A stretch of 45,653 nt of DNA from Streptomyces ipomoeae 91-03 (GCF_000317595.1 NZ_AEJC01000360.1:1-45653), one strand, 5' to 3'. Counted from the stretch's first letter, positions 24,506 to 32,100 are shown. Translations and numbers: made by a program. Notes: generated from the sequence alone by a model not told the origin.

Positions 24506-25431
24506 CCACTTCTCCCGATACGACCACTGGTGCCGTCGCGTCCGCTTCCGGCCCGGTGCTGAGCATGGCCGGGCGCGGCGGCGCCACACCGGCGCCCGAG
24601 GGGCACCAGTACGCCCCGCAGTGGCTGGAGTTGCGCGAGAGCGCCGACGCCGCCGCCCGCGCGGTGGATCTGCTCGACCCGCTGCGGATCCGGCTCGCGA
24701 ACCTGCCGCGCCGTGCCACCGGGCTGATCGTCCACGACCTCGGCTGCGGCACCGGCTCGATGGGCCGCTGGCTCGCGCCCCGGCTCGACGGCGCCCAGCA
24801 GTGGGTGCTGCACGACCAGGACCCCGGCCTGCTGCGCCTGGCCATGGCGCGGGCGCCGCGTGCCGCCGCCGACGGCAGCCCCGTCACGGTCACCACACGA
24901 CGCGGCGACATCGGGCGGCTGACGGCGGACGACCTGGCCGGTGCCTCGCTGGTCACCGCCTCCGCGCTGCTCGACGTCCTCACCCGCGAGGAGATCGAGA
25001 CGCTCGCCGCGGCCTGCGCCGGTGCCGGGGTCCCCGCCCTGCTGACCCTCTCGGTCGTGGGCCGCGTCGACCTCGTCCCGGCCCACCCGATGGACGCCGA
25101 GATGGCCGAGGCCTTCAACGCCCACCAGCGCGCCTCCGAGTTGCTCGGCCCGGACGCGATCACGGTGGCCTGCGAGGCCTTCGCCCAGCGGGGCGCCACG
25201 GTCCGGGTCCACCCGAGCCCCTGGCAGCTCGACGAACGGCACGCCGCCCTCACCGAGGAGTGGCTGCGCGGCTGGGTCGGCGCGGCCTGCGAACAACGCC
25301 CCGAGCTCACCGACCGCGCCGCCGCGTACCTCCGCGAACGCCTGGAGGCCAACGCCGCCGGCACCCTCCGAGTCGTCCTCCACCACAGCGACCTGCTGGC
25401 GCTGCCCCGGCCGACGGGCGGGGTCTCATGA
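24502..25431 (+). CDS. class I SAM-dependent methyltransferase
   Basis: A 309-residue methyltransferase. Motif I is DLGCGTGSMGRWLAP at about residues 83-97, and an acidic motif II-like segment (LHDQDPGL) follows it. The Rossmann core spans roughly residues 75-200, with a C-terminal lid. The ATG overlaps the glycosyltransferase stop by ATGA and has GGAGG at 6 bases. The N-terminal 40 residues are Thr/Ala/Ser-rich and probably flexible. It should methylate the same product as the cluster's other tailoring enzymes; the atom modified is not predictable. Confidence 0.87.
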   Translation: MTTSPDTTTGAVASASGPVLSMAGRGGATPAPEGHQYAPQWLELRESADAAARAVDLLDPLRIRLANLPRRATGLIVHDLGCGTGSMGRWLAPRLDGAQQWVLHDQDPGLLRLAMARAPRAAADGSPVTVTTRRGDIGRLTADDLAGASLVTASALLDVLTREEIETLAAACAGAGVPALLTLSVVGRVDLVPAHPMDAEMAEAFNAHQRASELLGPDAITVACEAFAQRGATVRVHPSPWQLDERHAALTEEWLRGWVGAACEQRPELTDRAAAYLRERLEANAAGTLRVVLHHSDLLALPRPTGGVS

Positions 25432-26735
25432 CGGCGCCGGTGGAGGAGGCGATCGCGGCGCCTTCCTCGGCCGTCGAGAGCTGGTCGCGCCCCCGCGCGG
25501 TGCCGGTGCGGGCGGCCGGATCGGCGTCGCCCGTCGCGGACCCGTACCCCACTGCGGCGGAAACGCCGGCGGAAGCGTCGGCCGAGGCCCCGGTGGCGCC
25601 CCGTCCCCGCCGCAGCGTCAAGCTCACCCGTGCCCTTCGCGCCCACTTCGGCTCGATTGCCGGAACGGTCATCCTCGCTGTCGTCGTATGGCGGCTCGGG
25701 ACCGGGGTGTTCATCGACGGGCTGCGGCGGATCGACGCCGGGACGCTGGTCGCGGCTGTCGGGATCGGCGTGGTGACGACGGTGTTCAGCGCCTGGCGGT
25801 GGTGTGCCGTGACGCGGGCGCTCGGGATCACCCTGCCGCTCGGGCCGGCCGTCGCGGACTACTACCGGGCGCTGTTCCTGAACGCGGCGCTGCCCGGCGG
25901 GGTCCTCGGCGACGTCCACCGGGCCGTGCGGCACGGGCAGAGCTCCGGGGACATGGGGCGCGGGGTGCGGGCGGTGGTGATCGAGCGCACCGCGGGCCAG
26001 TTGGCGCTGGCCGTCGTGGGCGTAACGGTCCTGCTGATCCTGCCGTCCCCGGTGCTGGACGAGACCCGTCACACGGTGGGCCTTCTGGCCCTCGCCGCAC
26101 TGGGCGCGCTCGCGATCCGGGCGGCGGTACGGATGGGCCGCGCCTCCGGCCGGTCGAGCGGTCGGGGCGGCCGGGTCCGGGCCGCGTTCGGCGAGGCGCG
26201 CGATGTGCTGCTGGCCCGTCGCAGCGGATCCGCGGTGGTGGTCTCGTCGGTGGTGGTGCTCGCCGGATATGTGGCGATGTTCCTGCTCTCCGCACGTGTC
26301 GCCGGATCCGCCGCGACCCCGCTGGAGTTGCTGCCGCTGGCACTGCTGGCCCTGATCGCCATGAGCCTGCCGCTGAACGTCGGCGGCTGGGGCCCCCGGG
26401 AAGGCGTCACCGCGTGGTCCTTCGGCGCCGCCGGTCTCGGCGCCTCCCAGGGGCTGACCGTGGCCGTCGTCTACGGCGTGCTCAGCTTCGCGGCCGGCCT
26501 GCCCGGGGCCGCCGTACTCGTCGGACGCTGGTACGGCTCCCTGCGGGCGCGCCGTCAGTCCTCCGAGGAGGCTGTCGCCGAAGGAAGTTCCGGCGGAACC
26601 GCTCCCTTGTCCCAGGCGTCCGAGGTGACCACGGAGAAATACGCGCCGAAGGACTGGACCAGTGCTGCCAGCAACTCCTGCCCCTTCACTGCGGACGCCA
26701 GGGACGGACGGCCGATGACACCGGAATCGGTGTAG
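25428..26735 (+). CDS. LPG synthase-TM / AglD-like (UPF0104) membrane flippase-type protein
   Basis: This 435-residue protein has a Pro/Ala-rich cytoplasmic N-terminus of about 70 residues, then about seven to eight membrane helices. The conserved patterns of the lysylphosphatidylglycerol-synthase transmembrane family are visible: YYRALFLNAALPGGVLGDVHRA (22 residues of the signature region), ERTAGQ, and LPLNVGGWGPREG. Members flip or modify lipid-linked substrates, or have unknown roles. It overlaps the methyltransferase stop (ATGA). Its last 60 codons are antisense to the end of the creatininase gene, an overlap of 181 bases. The C-terminal tail after RWYGSLRARR is therefore unlikely to be conserved. 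Confidence 0.83.
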   Translation: MTAPVEEAIAAPSSAVESWSRPRAVPVRAAGSASPVADPYPTAAETPAEASAEAPVAPRPRRSVKLTRALRAHFGSIAGTVILAVVVWRLGTGVFIDGLRRIDAGTLVAAVGIGVVTTVFSAWRWCAVTRALGITLPLGPAVADYYRALFLNAALPGGVLGDVHRAVRHGQSSGDMGRGVRAVVIERTAGQLALAVVGVTVLLILPSPVLDETRHTVGLLALAALGALAIRAAVRMGRASGRSSGRGGRVRAAFGEARDVLLARRSGSAVVVSSVVVLAGYVAMFLLSARVAGSAATPLELLPLALLALIAMSLPLNVGGWGPREGVTAWSFGAAGLGASQGLTVAVVYGVLSFAAGLPGAAVLVGRWYGSLRARRQSSEEAVAEGSSGGTAPLSQASEVTTEKYAPKDWTSAASNSCPFTADARDGRPMTPESV

Positions 26736-27400
26736 GCCGACATACCGAGGGAGAGGAGATGACGGCGGTCGTCGGCAAGGAAATCGGTGGTCTCGTGACC
26801 GGGCCGGACCAATTCGGGATGGCAATGCAGAAGTATGGAGGTCTCTATTTCTCCCGCATGCATATCACTGAGCAACGAGGTCTCTACACCCGCCCGTTCG
26901 CGTGCGGTGTCCCAGTCCTCCATGGCTGGGAAAAGCGCCATTCGATGTCCCTCCGCGGTGGATTCCTGGACGACATTTCCCAGGACGTAATTCCCACCGT
27001 GTCCGTTGACCACGACCAGCGCCTCGACGCCCGATCGGCGCAGGGAGGCGGCGATGTCGCGGACCACGGCGTGCAGGGTCGTCGCGGAGATGCTCACCGT
27101 GCCCGGCCAGGCCGCGTGCTCGTGCGAGCAGGCGATGGTCACCGGCGGCAGCAGGTGCACCGGGTACGCGGCGGCTATCTCCCGGGCTATGGCACAGGCC
27201 ACGAGCGTGTCGGTGGCCAGCGGCAGATACGGGCCGTGCTGCTCGAAACTGCCGACCGGAAGCACGGCCACCTGCCGGCCGGCGCCCGCGCCGCGCGCCC
27301 GTACGTCCGCGGTGGTGTCGGCGGGAAGCAGCCCGGACACCGTCGACTTCGACCCGCCTCCCTGGGACTGCGTATCGGACCTCGATCCCGAACTGCTCAT
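26555..27400 (-). CDS. creatininase-family amidohydrolase, candidate FAPy deformylase
   Basis: A 281-residue metal-dependent hydrolase. The metal-binding pattern of the creatininase family is complete: Glu53 and His55 in SFEQHG, Asp64 in LATD, His134 in NGHGGN, and Glu184 in HAGEIETS. In archaea, the relative ArfB removes the formyl group from the formamidopyrimidine nucleotide in riboflavin and F420 synthesis. Its position next to a GTP cyclohydrolase II predicted to stop at that compound makes the same reaction likely here. The ATG at 27400 is preceded by GAAAGG. The first 40 residues are Ser/Gly-rich and look disordered. It is divergent from the cyclohydrolase by 78 bases. Confidence 0.85.
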   Translation of the reverse strand: MSSSGSRSDTQSQGGGSKSTVSGLLPADTTADVRARGAGAGRQVAVLPVGSFEQHGPYLPLATDTLVACAIAREIAAAYPVHLLPPVTIACSHEHAAWPGTVSISATTLHAVVRDIAASLRRSGVEALVVVNGHGGNYVLGNVVQESTAEGHRMALFPAMEDWDTARERAGVETSLLSDMHAGEIETSILLHCHPELVRPGHETTDFLADDRRHLLSLGMSAYTDSGVIGRPSLASAVKGQELLAALVQSFGAYFSVVTSDAWDKGAVPPELPSATASSED

Positions 27401-27478
27401 CTTTTCACGGCCTTTCGTCTCTGCTGATGCTCCGTCATTTTCGCATGACGTCAGGGCTTACCAGATAGGAACCAGATC

Positions 27479-28138
27479 ATGACAGAAAATGTTGGCGTAC
27501 TCGGCGCGAATGCCCAGTCCTCCGGTGCCGTACGCGTGGTGAATGCTCCGCTGCCCACCTCCTACGGCGACTTCGAGGCCGTAGGCTATCTCGACCAGGA
27601 CCGCGGCGAGGAACAAGTGGCGCTGGTGTACGGCGACATCAGCGGCGGCGAGGGAATTCTGATCCGGCTGCACTCCGAGTGCCTGACCGGTGACGCGTTC
27701 GGCTCCCAGCACTGCGAATGCGGCGAGCAACTCGACAGCGCGCTCAGGGCGATAGTCGCCGAGGGGCGGGGCATCCTCGTCTACCTCCGGGGCCACGAGG
27801 GCCGGGGCATCGGTCTGCTCGCCAAGCTCCAGGCGATGAAGCTCCAGGCGGAGGGCCTGGACACGGTCGAGGCGAACATCGCCCTCGGTCTGCCGGTGGA
27901 CGCCCGCGACTACCGGGTGGCCGCCGAGATGCTGCACGACCTCGGCGTACGGTCGGTGCGGCTGATGTCGAACAACCCGCGCAAGCGGGAGGCGCTGCTG
28001 CGGCACGGCATCGACGTCGCCGAGCAGGTGCCGCTGCTGATCACGCCGTGCGAGGACAACATCACGTATCTGCGTACCAAGCGTGAGCGGCTCGACCACT
28101 ATCTGCCGCACCTGGACGCGGTGGTCCACTCCTCCTGA
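27479..28138 (+). CDS. GTP cyclohydrolase II paralogue, FAPy-forming variant
   Basis: The 219-residue RibA-family enzyme opens the imidazole ring of GTP. Zinc ligands Cys68, Cys79 and Cys81 (CLTGDAFGSQHCEC) and the HEGRGIGLL loop are intact. In normal GTP cyclohydrolase II a Tyr follows (RAYALQ in E. coli); here the segment is LQAMKLQ with Met at position 120. In S. coelicolor the paralogue SCO6655 has Met at the same site, and this change is reported to stop the reaction at the formylaminopyrimidine nucleotide. The enzyme should therefore not supply riboflavin. No fused RibB domain or other rib gene is nearby. AGGAA precedes the ATG. A strong hairpin follows. Confidence 0.92.
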   Translation: MTENVGVLGANAQSSGAVRVVNAPLPTSYGDFEAVGYLDQDRGEEQVALVYGDISGGEGILIRLHSECLTGDAFGSQHCECGEQLDSALRAIVAEGRGILVYLRGHEGRGIGLLAKLQAMKLQAEGLDTVEANIALGLPVDARDYRVAAEMLHDLGVRSVRLMSNNPRKREALLRHGIDVAEQVPLLITPCEDNITYLRTKRERLDHYLPHLDAVVHSS

Positions 28139-28165
28139 GTCGCCGCTCCTGAACGCCGGGGTTCG

Positions 28166-28210
28166 CGCGGCGGCCGTCATCGGGTGCCCCACCCGACATC
28201 GGCCGCCGCG
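28166..28210 (+). terminator. long hairpin after the GTP cyclohydrolase gene
   Basis: Perfect 11-base arms CGCGGCGGCCG (28166-28176) and CGGCCGCCGCG (28200-28210) enclose a second stem TCGGGT/ACCCGA. No T tract. It probably separates the cyclohydrolase transcript from the downstream FAD oxidoreductase operon. Confidence 0.6.
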
Positions 28211-28290
28211 CCCGCCGGACGACCCCTCGGAACACATCAGCACCCGCCGGACGACTCCTCGGAACACATCGACACCCGCCGGACGACCCG
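28211..28290 (+). repeat. 2.5 tandem copies of a 32-bp repeat
   Basis: Units starting CCCGCCGGACGAC occur at 28211, 28243 and 28275. The first two are full length with four differences, and the third is partial. The array lies in the leader region of the FAD oxidoreductase gene, which starts 130 bases further on. A short overlapping frame (28298-28423) exists in this leader, but its codon bias is poor. Confidence 0.6.
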
Positions 28291-28419
28291 CCGGACCATG
28301 TCCGCGCGTGCCGTCGCTTCGGCCGAGTCCGCGGGCGAGCCGCATGAACGTTCGCCTGCGGTGGAAGATCTGACTCCGTCGGGCAGACCGACCACGGTCG
28401 GACGAAGGGAGCCGCGTTC

Positions 28420-29565
28420 GTGATCCGCAGCGCACGGGTCGTCGTCATCGGCGGCGGTGTCATCGGCACGAGCATCGCCTATCACCTGGCCGCCACCGGC
28501 GTGGACGACGTCGTCCTCGTCGAACGCGACGAACTCGCCTCCGGCTCCACCGCACGGGCGGCCGGCGGCGTACGCGCACAGTTCTCCGACGAACTCAACA
28601 TCCAGCTCGGCGCCCGCAGCCTGGAGGCGTTCGACCGGTTCGGACAGGAACTCGGCCACGACATCGGCCTCCACCGCGTCGGCTATCTCTTCCTGCTGTC
28701 CACCCCCGACGACGTCGCCCGCTTCGAGGCGAGCGTCGAGGCGCAGAACGACCTGGGCGTACCGAGCCGCATGATCGACCCCGCCGAGGCCCAGCGGCTC
28801 TCCCCGCTGATCAGCACCGAGGGGCTGCTCGCCGCCGCGTTCTCACCCGACGACGGGCACTGCACCCCCGAGTCGGTGGTCCACGGCTACGCGGCCGGTG
28901 CCCGCCGCCATGGCGCGACCATTCTGCGCAAGTGCGAGGTGCTGGGCATCGAGACCTGGCGGGACACCATCACGGCGGTGGTCACCAGCAAGGGCCGTAT
29001 CGTCACCGACACCGTCGTGTGCGCGGCCGGCGCCTGGTCCCGGTCCATCGGCGCCATGGTCGGCGTGGACCTCCCGGTGGAGCCGCTGCGCCGCCAGATC
29101 GCCGTCACGGAGCCGGTCGCGGACCTCCCGCCGGAGCTGCCCATGACGATCGACTTCACCAGCAGCCTCTACTTCCACACCGAGGGCCCCGGCCTGCTCG
29201 TCGGCATGTCCGACCCCGATGAACGGCCCGGCTTCGCCACCGAGACCCATGACCGCTGGATCCCCCGCCTGTACGAGGCCATGCAACACCGCGCCCCCGC
29301 CCTGCTCGACCTCCGTCGCACGGGAGGCTGGGCCGGCCTGTACGAGATCACACCGGACCACAACGCCCTGATCGGCGAGGCCACCTCCTGCTCCCGCTTC
29401 CTCTACGCGACCGGTTTCTCCGGCCACGGGTTCCTCCAGGGCCCGGCGGTCGGCGAGGTGGTCCGCGACCTGTACCTCGGGCGCGTACCCTTCGTCGACA
29501 TCAGCCCCCTGAGCGTCGACCGCTTCTCGGCCGACGCACTCCGTCCGGAGGTCAACCTCGTATGA
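28420..29565 (+). CDS. FAD-dependent amine/amino-acid oxidoreductase (DAO family)
   Basis: This 381-residue flavoprotein has the dinucleotide-binding motif VIGGGVIGTSIAYHLA at residues 8-23 and the substrate-domain pattern typical of sarcosine oxidase and glycine/D-amino acid oxidases (RAAGGVRAQFS, then the C-terminal FSGHGFLQGPAVGE). Such enzymes oxidise secondary or primary amines to imines. Fungal saccharopine oxidase belongs to the same superfamily. With two saccharopine dehydrogenase-type genes next in the operon, saccharopine, pipecolate or a related N-substituted amino acid is a reasonable substrate. The GTG start has GAAGGGAG upstream. Its stop overlaps the next ATG. Confidence 0.85.
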   Translation: MIRSARVVVIGGGVIGTSIAYHLAATGVDDVVLVERDELASGSTARAAGGVRAQFSDELNIQLGARSLEAFDRFGQELGHDIGLHRVGYLFLLSTPDDVARFEASVEAQNDLGVPSRMIDPAEAQRLSPLISTEGLLAAAFSPDDGHCTPESVVHGYAAGARRHGATILRKCEVLGIETWRDTITAVVTSKGRIVTDTVVCAAGAWSRSIGAMVGVDLPVEPLRRQIAVTEPVADLPPELPMTIDFTSSLYFHTEGPGLLVGMSDPDERPGFATETHDRWIPRLYEAMQHRAPALLDLRRTGGWAGLYEITPDHNALIGEATSCSRFLYATGFSGHGFLQGPAVGEVVRDLYLGRVPFVDISPLSVDRFSADALRPEVNLV

Positions 29566-30608
29566 CCGAGCTCTACTTGTGGCTCCGCCATGAGACCCGC
29601 TCCACCGAACGCCGCACCCCGATCGTGCCGGCCGACGCACGCCGGCTCATCGAGAGCGGAGCGAGGATCACGGTCGAGGACTCCCCCCAACGGGCCTTCC
29701 CCATCGAGGCCTACGAAGAGGCCGGGTGCCAGATCGCCGACCCGGGATGGTGGGTGTCGGCGCCGCCCCATGCGGTGATCATCGGACTCAAGGAACTGCC
29801 GGACGAGCCGACGGAGTTGACCCACCGGCACATCTTCTTCGGCCATGCCTACAAGGGGCAGCCCGGCGCCGAGACCCTGCTGCGCAGGTTCGCGGCCGGT
29901 GGCGGTTCGCTGCTCGACCTGGAGTACCTGGTGGACGACCAGGGCCGCAGGCTCGCCGCCTTCGGCTTCTGGGCCGGTTATCTGGGCGCGGCCCTGGCCG
30001 TGCTGCACCACCGGGACGCTCTGAGTGCCCCGCTGGTGCCGACGACCAAGGAGGAGTTGGAGGCCCGACTCCGCTCCTCGCGGGGCGAGTTGAGCGCTCT
30101 GGTGATCGGTGCCCTGGGCCGCAGCGGACGCGGTGCGTCCGCCGCGCTCGGCGAGGCCGGTGTCGAGCCGACCCGCTGGGATCTGGCCGAGACCCGTGAC
30201 CTGGACCGAGGGGCCCTGCTGGCCCATGAGCTGATGGTCAACACCGTCCTGACGACGAGCCCGGTCCCGCCCTTCCTGACCGACAAGGACCTCGACGGCC
30301 CGGACCGCCGGCTGCGGACCCTCGCGGACGTCACCGTCGACGTCGGCTCGCCCATGAACGTCCTGCCGATCTACGACACGACCACCGACTGGGAGCACCC
30401 CGTACGCCGGTTGCGCGAGCAGCCCCCGCTCGACCTCATCGCCATCGACAACCTGCCCTCGCTGCTGCCGAGGGAGGCGAGCATGGACTTCTCGGCGGCG
30501 CTGCTGCCGCAGTTGCTGGAATTCGAGGCGCCGGAGGCGGGCGGACCATGGGGGCGCTGTCTGGACCGGTTCCGTCAGGCGTCCCGCGAGGTGGGCAGCA
30601 CACCATGA
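29562..30608 (+). CDS. LYS1-like saccharopine dehydrogenase (lysine-forming type)
   Basis: This 348-residue protein belongs to the alanine dehydrogenase/transhydrogenase-related saccharopine dehydrogenases. The start LRHETRSTERRTPIVP and the segment FFGHAYKGQPG, which is close to HxYKxQ of yeast Lys1, are diagnostic. Later segments include LLDLEYLVDDQGRRLAAFG and VIGALGRSGRGA, a nucleotide-binding loop. The family interconverts lysine plus 2-oxoglutarate with saccharopine. Bacteria normally make lysine by the diaminopimelate route, so this gene suggests lysine catabolism or a special metabolite. It overlaps the flavoprotein gene by 4 bases, with GGAGG upstream. Confidence 0.87.
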   Translation: MTELYLWLRHETRSTERRTPIVPADARRLIESGARITVEDSPQRAFPIEAYEEAGCQIADPGWWVSAPPHAVIIGLKELPDEPTELTHRHIFFGHAYKGQPGAETLLRRFAAGGGSLLDLEYLVDDQGRRLAAFGFWAGYLGAALAVLHHRDALSAPLVPTTKEELEARLRSSRGELSALVIGALGRSGRGASAALGEAGVEPTRWDLAETRDLDRGALLAHELMVNTVLTTSPVPPFLTDKDLDGPDRRLRTLADVTVDVGSPMNVLPIYDTTTDWEHPVRRLREQPPLDLIAIDNLPSLLPREASMDFSAALLPQLLEFEAPEAGGPWGRCLDRFRQASREVGSTP

Positions 30609-30648
30609 CCGCTGCTTGAAAATGACATCGACGAAGGGGAGTTGCCCG

Positions 30649-31803
30649 ATGGCTGACGTCGTTCCCGCGAGCGGTACCGTCCACTGGGTCGGTGCCGGTC
30701 TGTCCACGGGCAGCGGCCTCGCGTCGTTGTGCGAGACCGCCGCGTCCGTACGGCTGTGGCACCGCACCGAGGAGCGCGCCGAACAGGCCCTGGCGGCACT
30801 GGGCTTGACGGGACGCGCCGAGCCGCGTGCGTACACGCTGTCGGCGCTGGCGGCCGAGCTGGCTCCCGGGGACGTGGTGGTCTCGATGCTGCCGGCCCCG
30901 GAGCACGCGCCGCTGCTCGGGGTGTGCGTGAAGGCGCGGGCCCACTTCGCGTGCTCCAGCTATGTCTCGGACGCGGTGCTCGAACTGGTGCCGGCGGCCG
31001 AGGCGGCGGGTGTCACCGTCCTCACCGAGGCGGGCCTCGACCCGGGCATCGACCATCTCTTCGCGCACAGCCTGATCGCCCGGGCGAGCGAGGCGATCGG
31101 CGCCGAGACGGTCGCCTCGTACACCCTCACCTCGTACTGCGGCGGCGTCCCGGCCGTGCCGAACGACTTCCGGTACCGCTTCAGCTGGGCACCGGCCGGG
31201 GTGCTGAGTGCCCTGCGCTCACCGGCGCGTTACATCGAGGACGGCGCGGAGACTACGGCCCCGCGCCCCTGGGCGGCCACCCGCCCGCATGTCGTCGACG
31301 GTGAGACCTTCGAGGCGTACCCCAACCGGGACAGCGTGCCGTTCATCGACCAGTACGGGTTCCCGGCGGCCTGGAAGCCGCGGACCTTCGTCCGCGGCAC
31401 CCTCCGCCTCGACGGCTGGCTGACGGCCTGGGCCCCGGTCTTCGAGGAACTCGACCGGGGGGACGACGAGCGCATCGCCGCCCTCGCCCAGGAGCTGGCG
31501 GCCCGTTACCCGACAACGGACACCGACCGGGACCGAGTGGTCCTGGCCGTCTCCCTGGACGTTCAGGCGGGTTCGGGCACCGCCTGGACCGGCCGCTACC
31601 TCCTCGATCTGACCGGCACGGCCGAGGAGAGCGCCATGGCCCGCTGCGTCTCCCGCCCCCTCGCCCTGGGCGTCGGACACATCCTCGACGGTTCGCTGCC
31701 GGCGGGGCTGAGCCGGGCGGCGGAGACGGGGGAGCGGTCGGAAGAGTGGCTGGCAGAACTGCGGCGGGACGGGGTCGCGTTCGCGCTGCGGGTGGGGCGG
31801 TAA
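30649..31803 (+). CDS. LYS9-like saccharopine reductase/dehydrogenase (glutamate-forming type)
   Basis: This 384-residue NAD(P)-dependent enzyme starts with WVGAGLSTGSG in place of the usual GGGxxG Rossmann loop. LLTEAGLDPGIDHLFAH and the SYCGGVPA segment (family: SYCGGLPAP) are diagnostic of Lys9-type saccharopine reductases. These link aminoadipate semialdehyde plus glutamate with saccharopine. Together with the LYS1-like gene it could convert lysine to aminoadipate semialdehyde. ATG 30649 has AAGGGGAG at good spacing; a TTG 11 codons earlier has no such site. A hairpin follows the gene. Confidence 0.87.
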   Translation: MADVVPASGTVHWVGAGLSTGSGLASLCETAASVRLWHRTEERAEQALAALGLTGRAEPRAYTLSALAAELAPGDVVVSMLPAPEHAPLLGVCVKARAHFACSSYVSDAVLELVPAAEAAGVTVLTEAGLDPGIDHLFAHSLIARASEAIGAETVASYTLTSYCGGVPAVPNDFRYRFSWAPAGVLSALRSPARYIEDGAETTAPRPWAATRPHVVDGETFEAYPNRDSVPFIDQYGFPAAWKPRTFVRGTLRLDGWLTAWAPVFEELDRGDDERIAALAQELAARYPTTDTDRDRVVLAVSLDVQAGSGTAWTGRYLLDLTGTAEESAMARCVSRPLALGVGHILDGSLPAGLSRAAETGERSEEWLAELRRDGVAFALRVGR

Positions 31804-31810
31804 GGGGGTT

Positions 31811-31834
31811 GGGGGCGGTTTGCGGGCCGCCCCC
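31811..31834. terminator. hairpin after the saccharopine operon
   Basis: GGGGGCGG (31811-31818) and CCGCCCCC (31827-31834) pair perfectly around TTTGCGGG. It lies between the saccharopine reductase stop (31803) and the stop of the small minus-strand ORF (31845), so it may serve both strands. Confidence 0.65.
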
Positions 31835-31844
31835 GGTAGGTGTG

Positions 31845-31970
31845 TCAGGCGGACTTCGCCGTGGCGGCGGCGTACATCGCGATGAGGGTCGGGATGCACG
31901 TAAAGATTGCAATCTTCACTGCAGCAAGCCTTTGCTGCGCACGACGAGTCGCCTCGTGGGTGTGCTTCAA
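31845..31970 (-). CDS. possible 41-aa hydrophobic small protein downstream of the SARP gene
   Basis: A frame from TTG 31970 to TGA 31845 encodes 41 residues: a basic amphipathic start (KHTHEATRRAQQRL) then one hydrophobic helix (VKIAIFTCIPTLIAMYAA) and a short tail. AAAGG lies 6 bases before the TTG. About three quarters of codons end in G or C, lower than neighbours but in a generally lower-GC stretch. It is on the same strand as the AfsR-like SARP and follows it by 130 bases, recalling afsR-afsS, though the peptide does not resemble AfsS. It could be a small membrane peptide. I do not recognise a family. Confidence 0.45.
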   Translation of the reverse strand: MKHTHEATRRAQQRLAAVKIAIFTCIPTLIAMYAAATAKSA

Positions 31971-32100
31971 GGGGGGCCTTTCGGGGCAGATTTCGATTAC
32001 CAGTACGTAGCCAGAGCGGCTGTTCGTATAGGTCTGGATCTTATCGAATCGGGCGTCGAATGCATTCCCCTGAGCGGAAAGTCGTCGATCTTGTGTGCAG
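31971..32100. other. low-GC gap with repeated (A/G)TCGAAT motif upstream of the small ORF
   Basis: ATCGAAT (32043-32049) and GTCGAAT (32055-32061), read as ATTCGAT and ATTCGAC on the minus strand, are direct repeats with 12-base spacing. SARP proteins bind heptamer direct repeats about one helical turn apart, often with TTCGA-like cores. GATAAGAT nearby could act as a -10. A promoter for the small ORF controlled by the SARP is inferred. Confidence 0.35.

Noticed and set aside
24213..26825. Very long minus-strand frame across methyltransferase and flippase genes
   Set aside because: It crosses several real genes with start-stop overlaps on the plus strand and has no recognisable domain.
27479..28138. 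House-keeping riboflavin operon
   Set aside because: No ribB, ribH, ribE or ribD neighbours and no FMN riboswitch; the Met120 change points to another pathway.
28298..28423. 41-codon plus-strand frame overlapping the flavoprotein GTG by GTGA
   Set aside because: Only about two thirds of codons end in G/C, no ribosome site, and it runs out of the tandem repeat region; likely chance.
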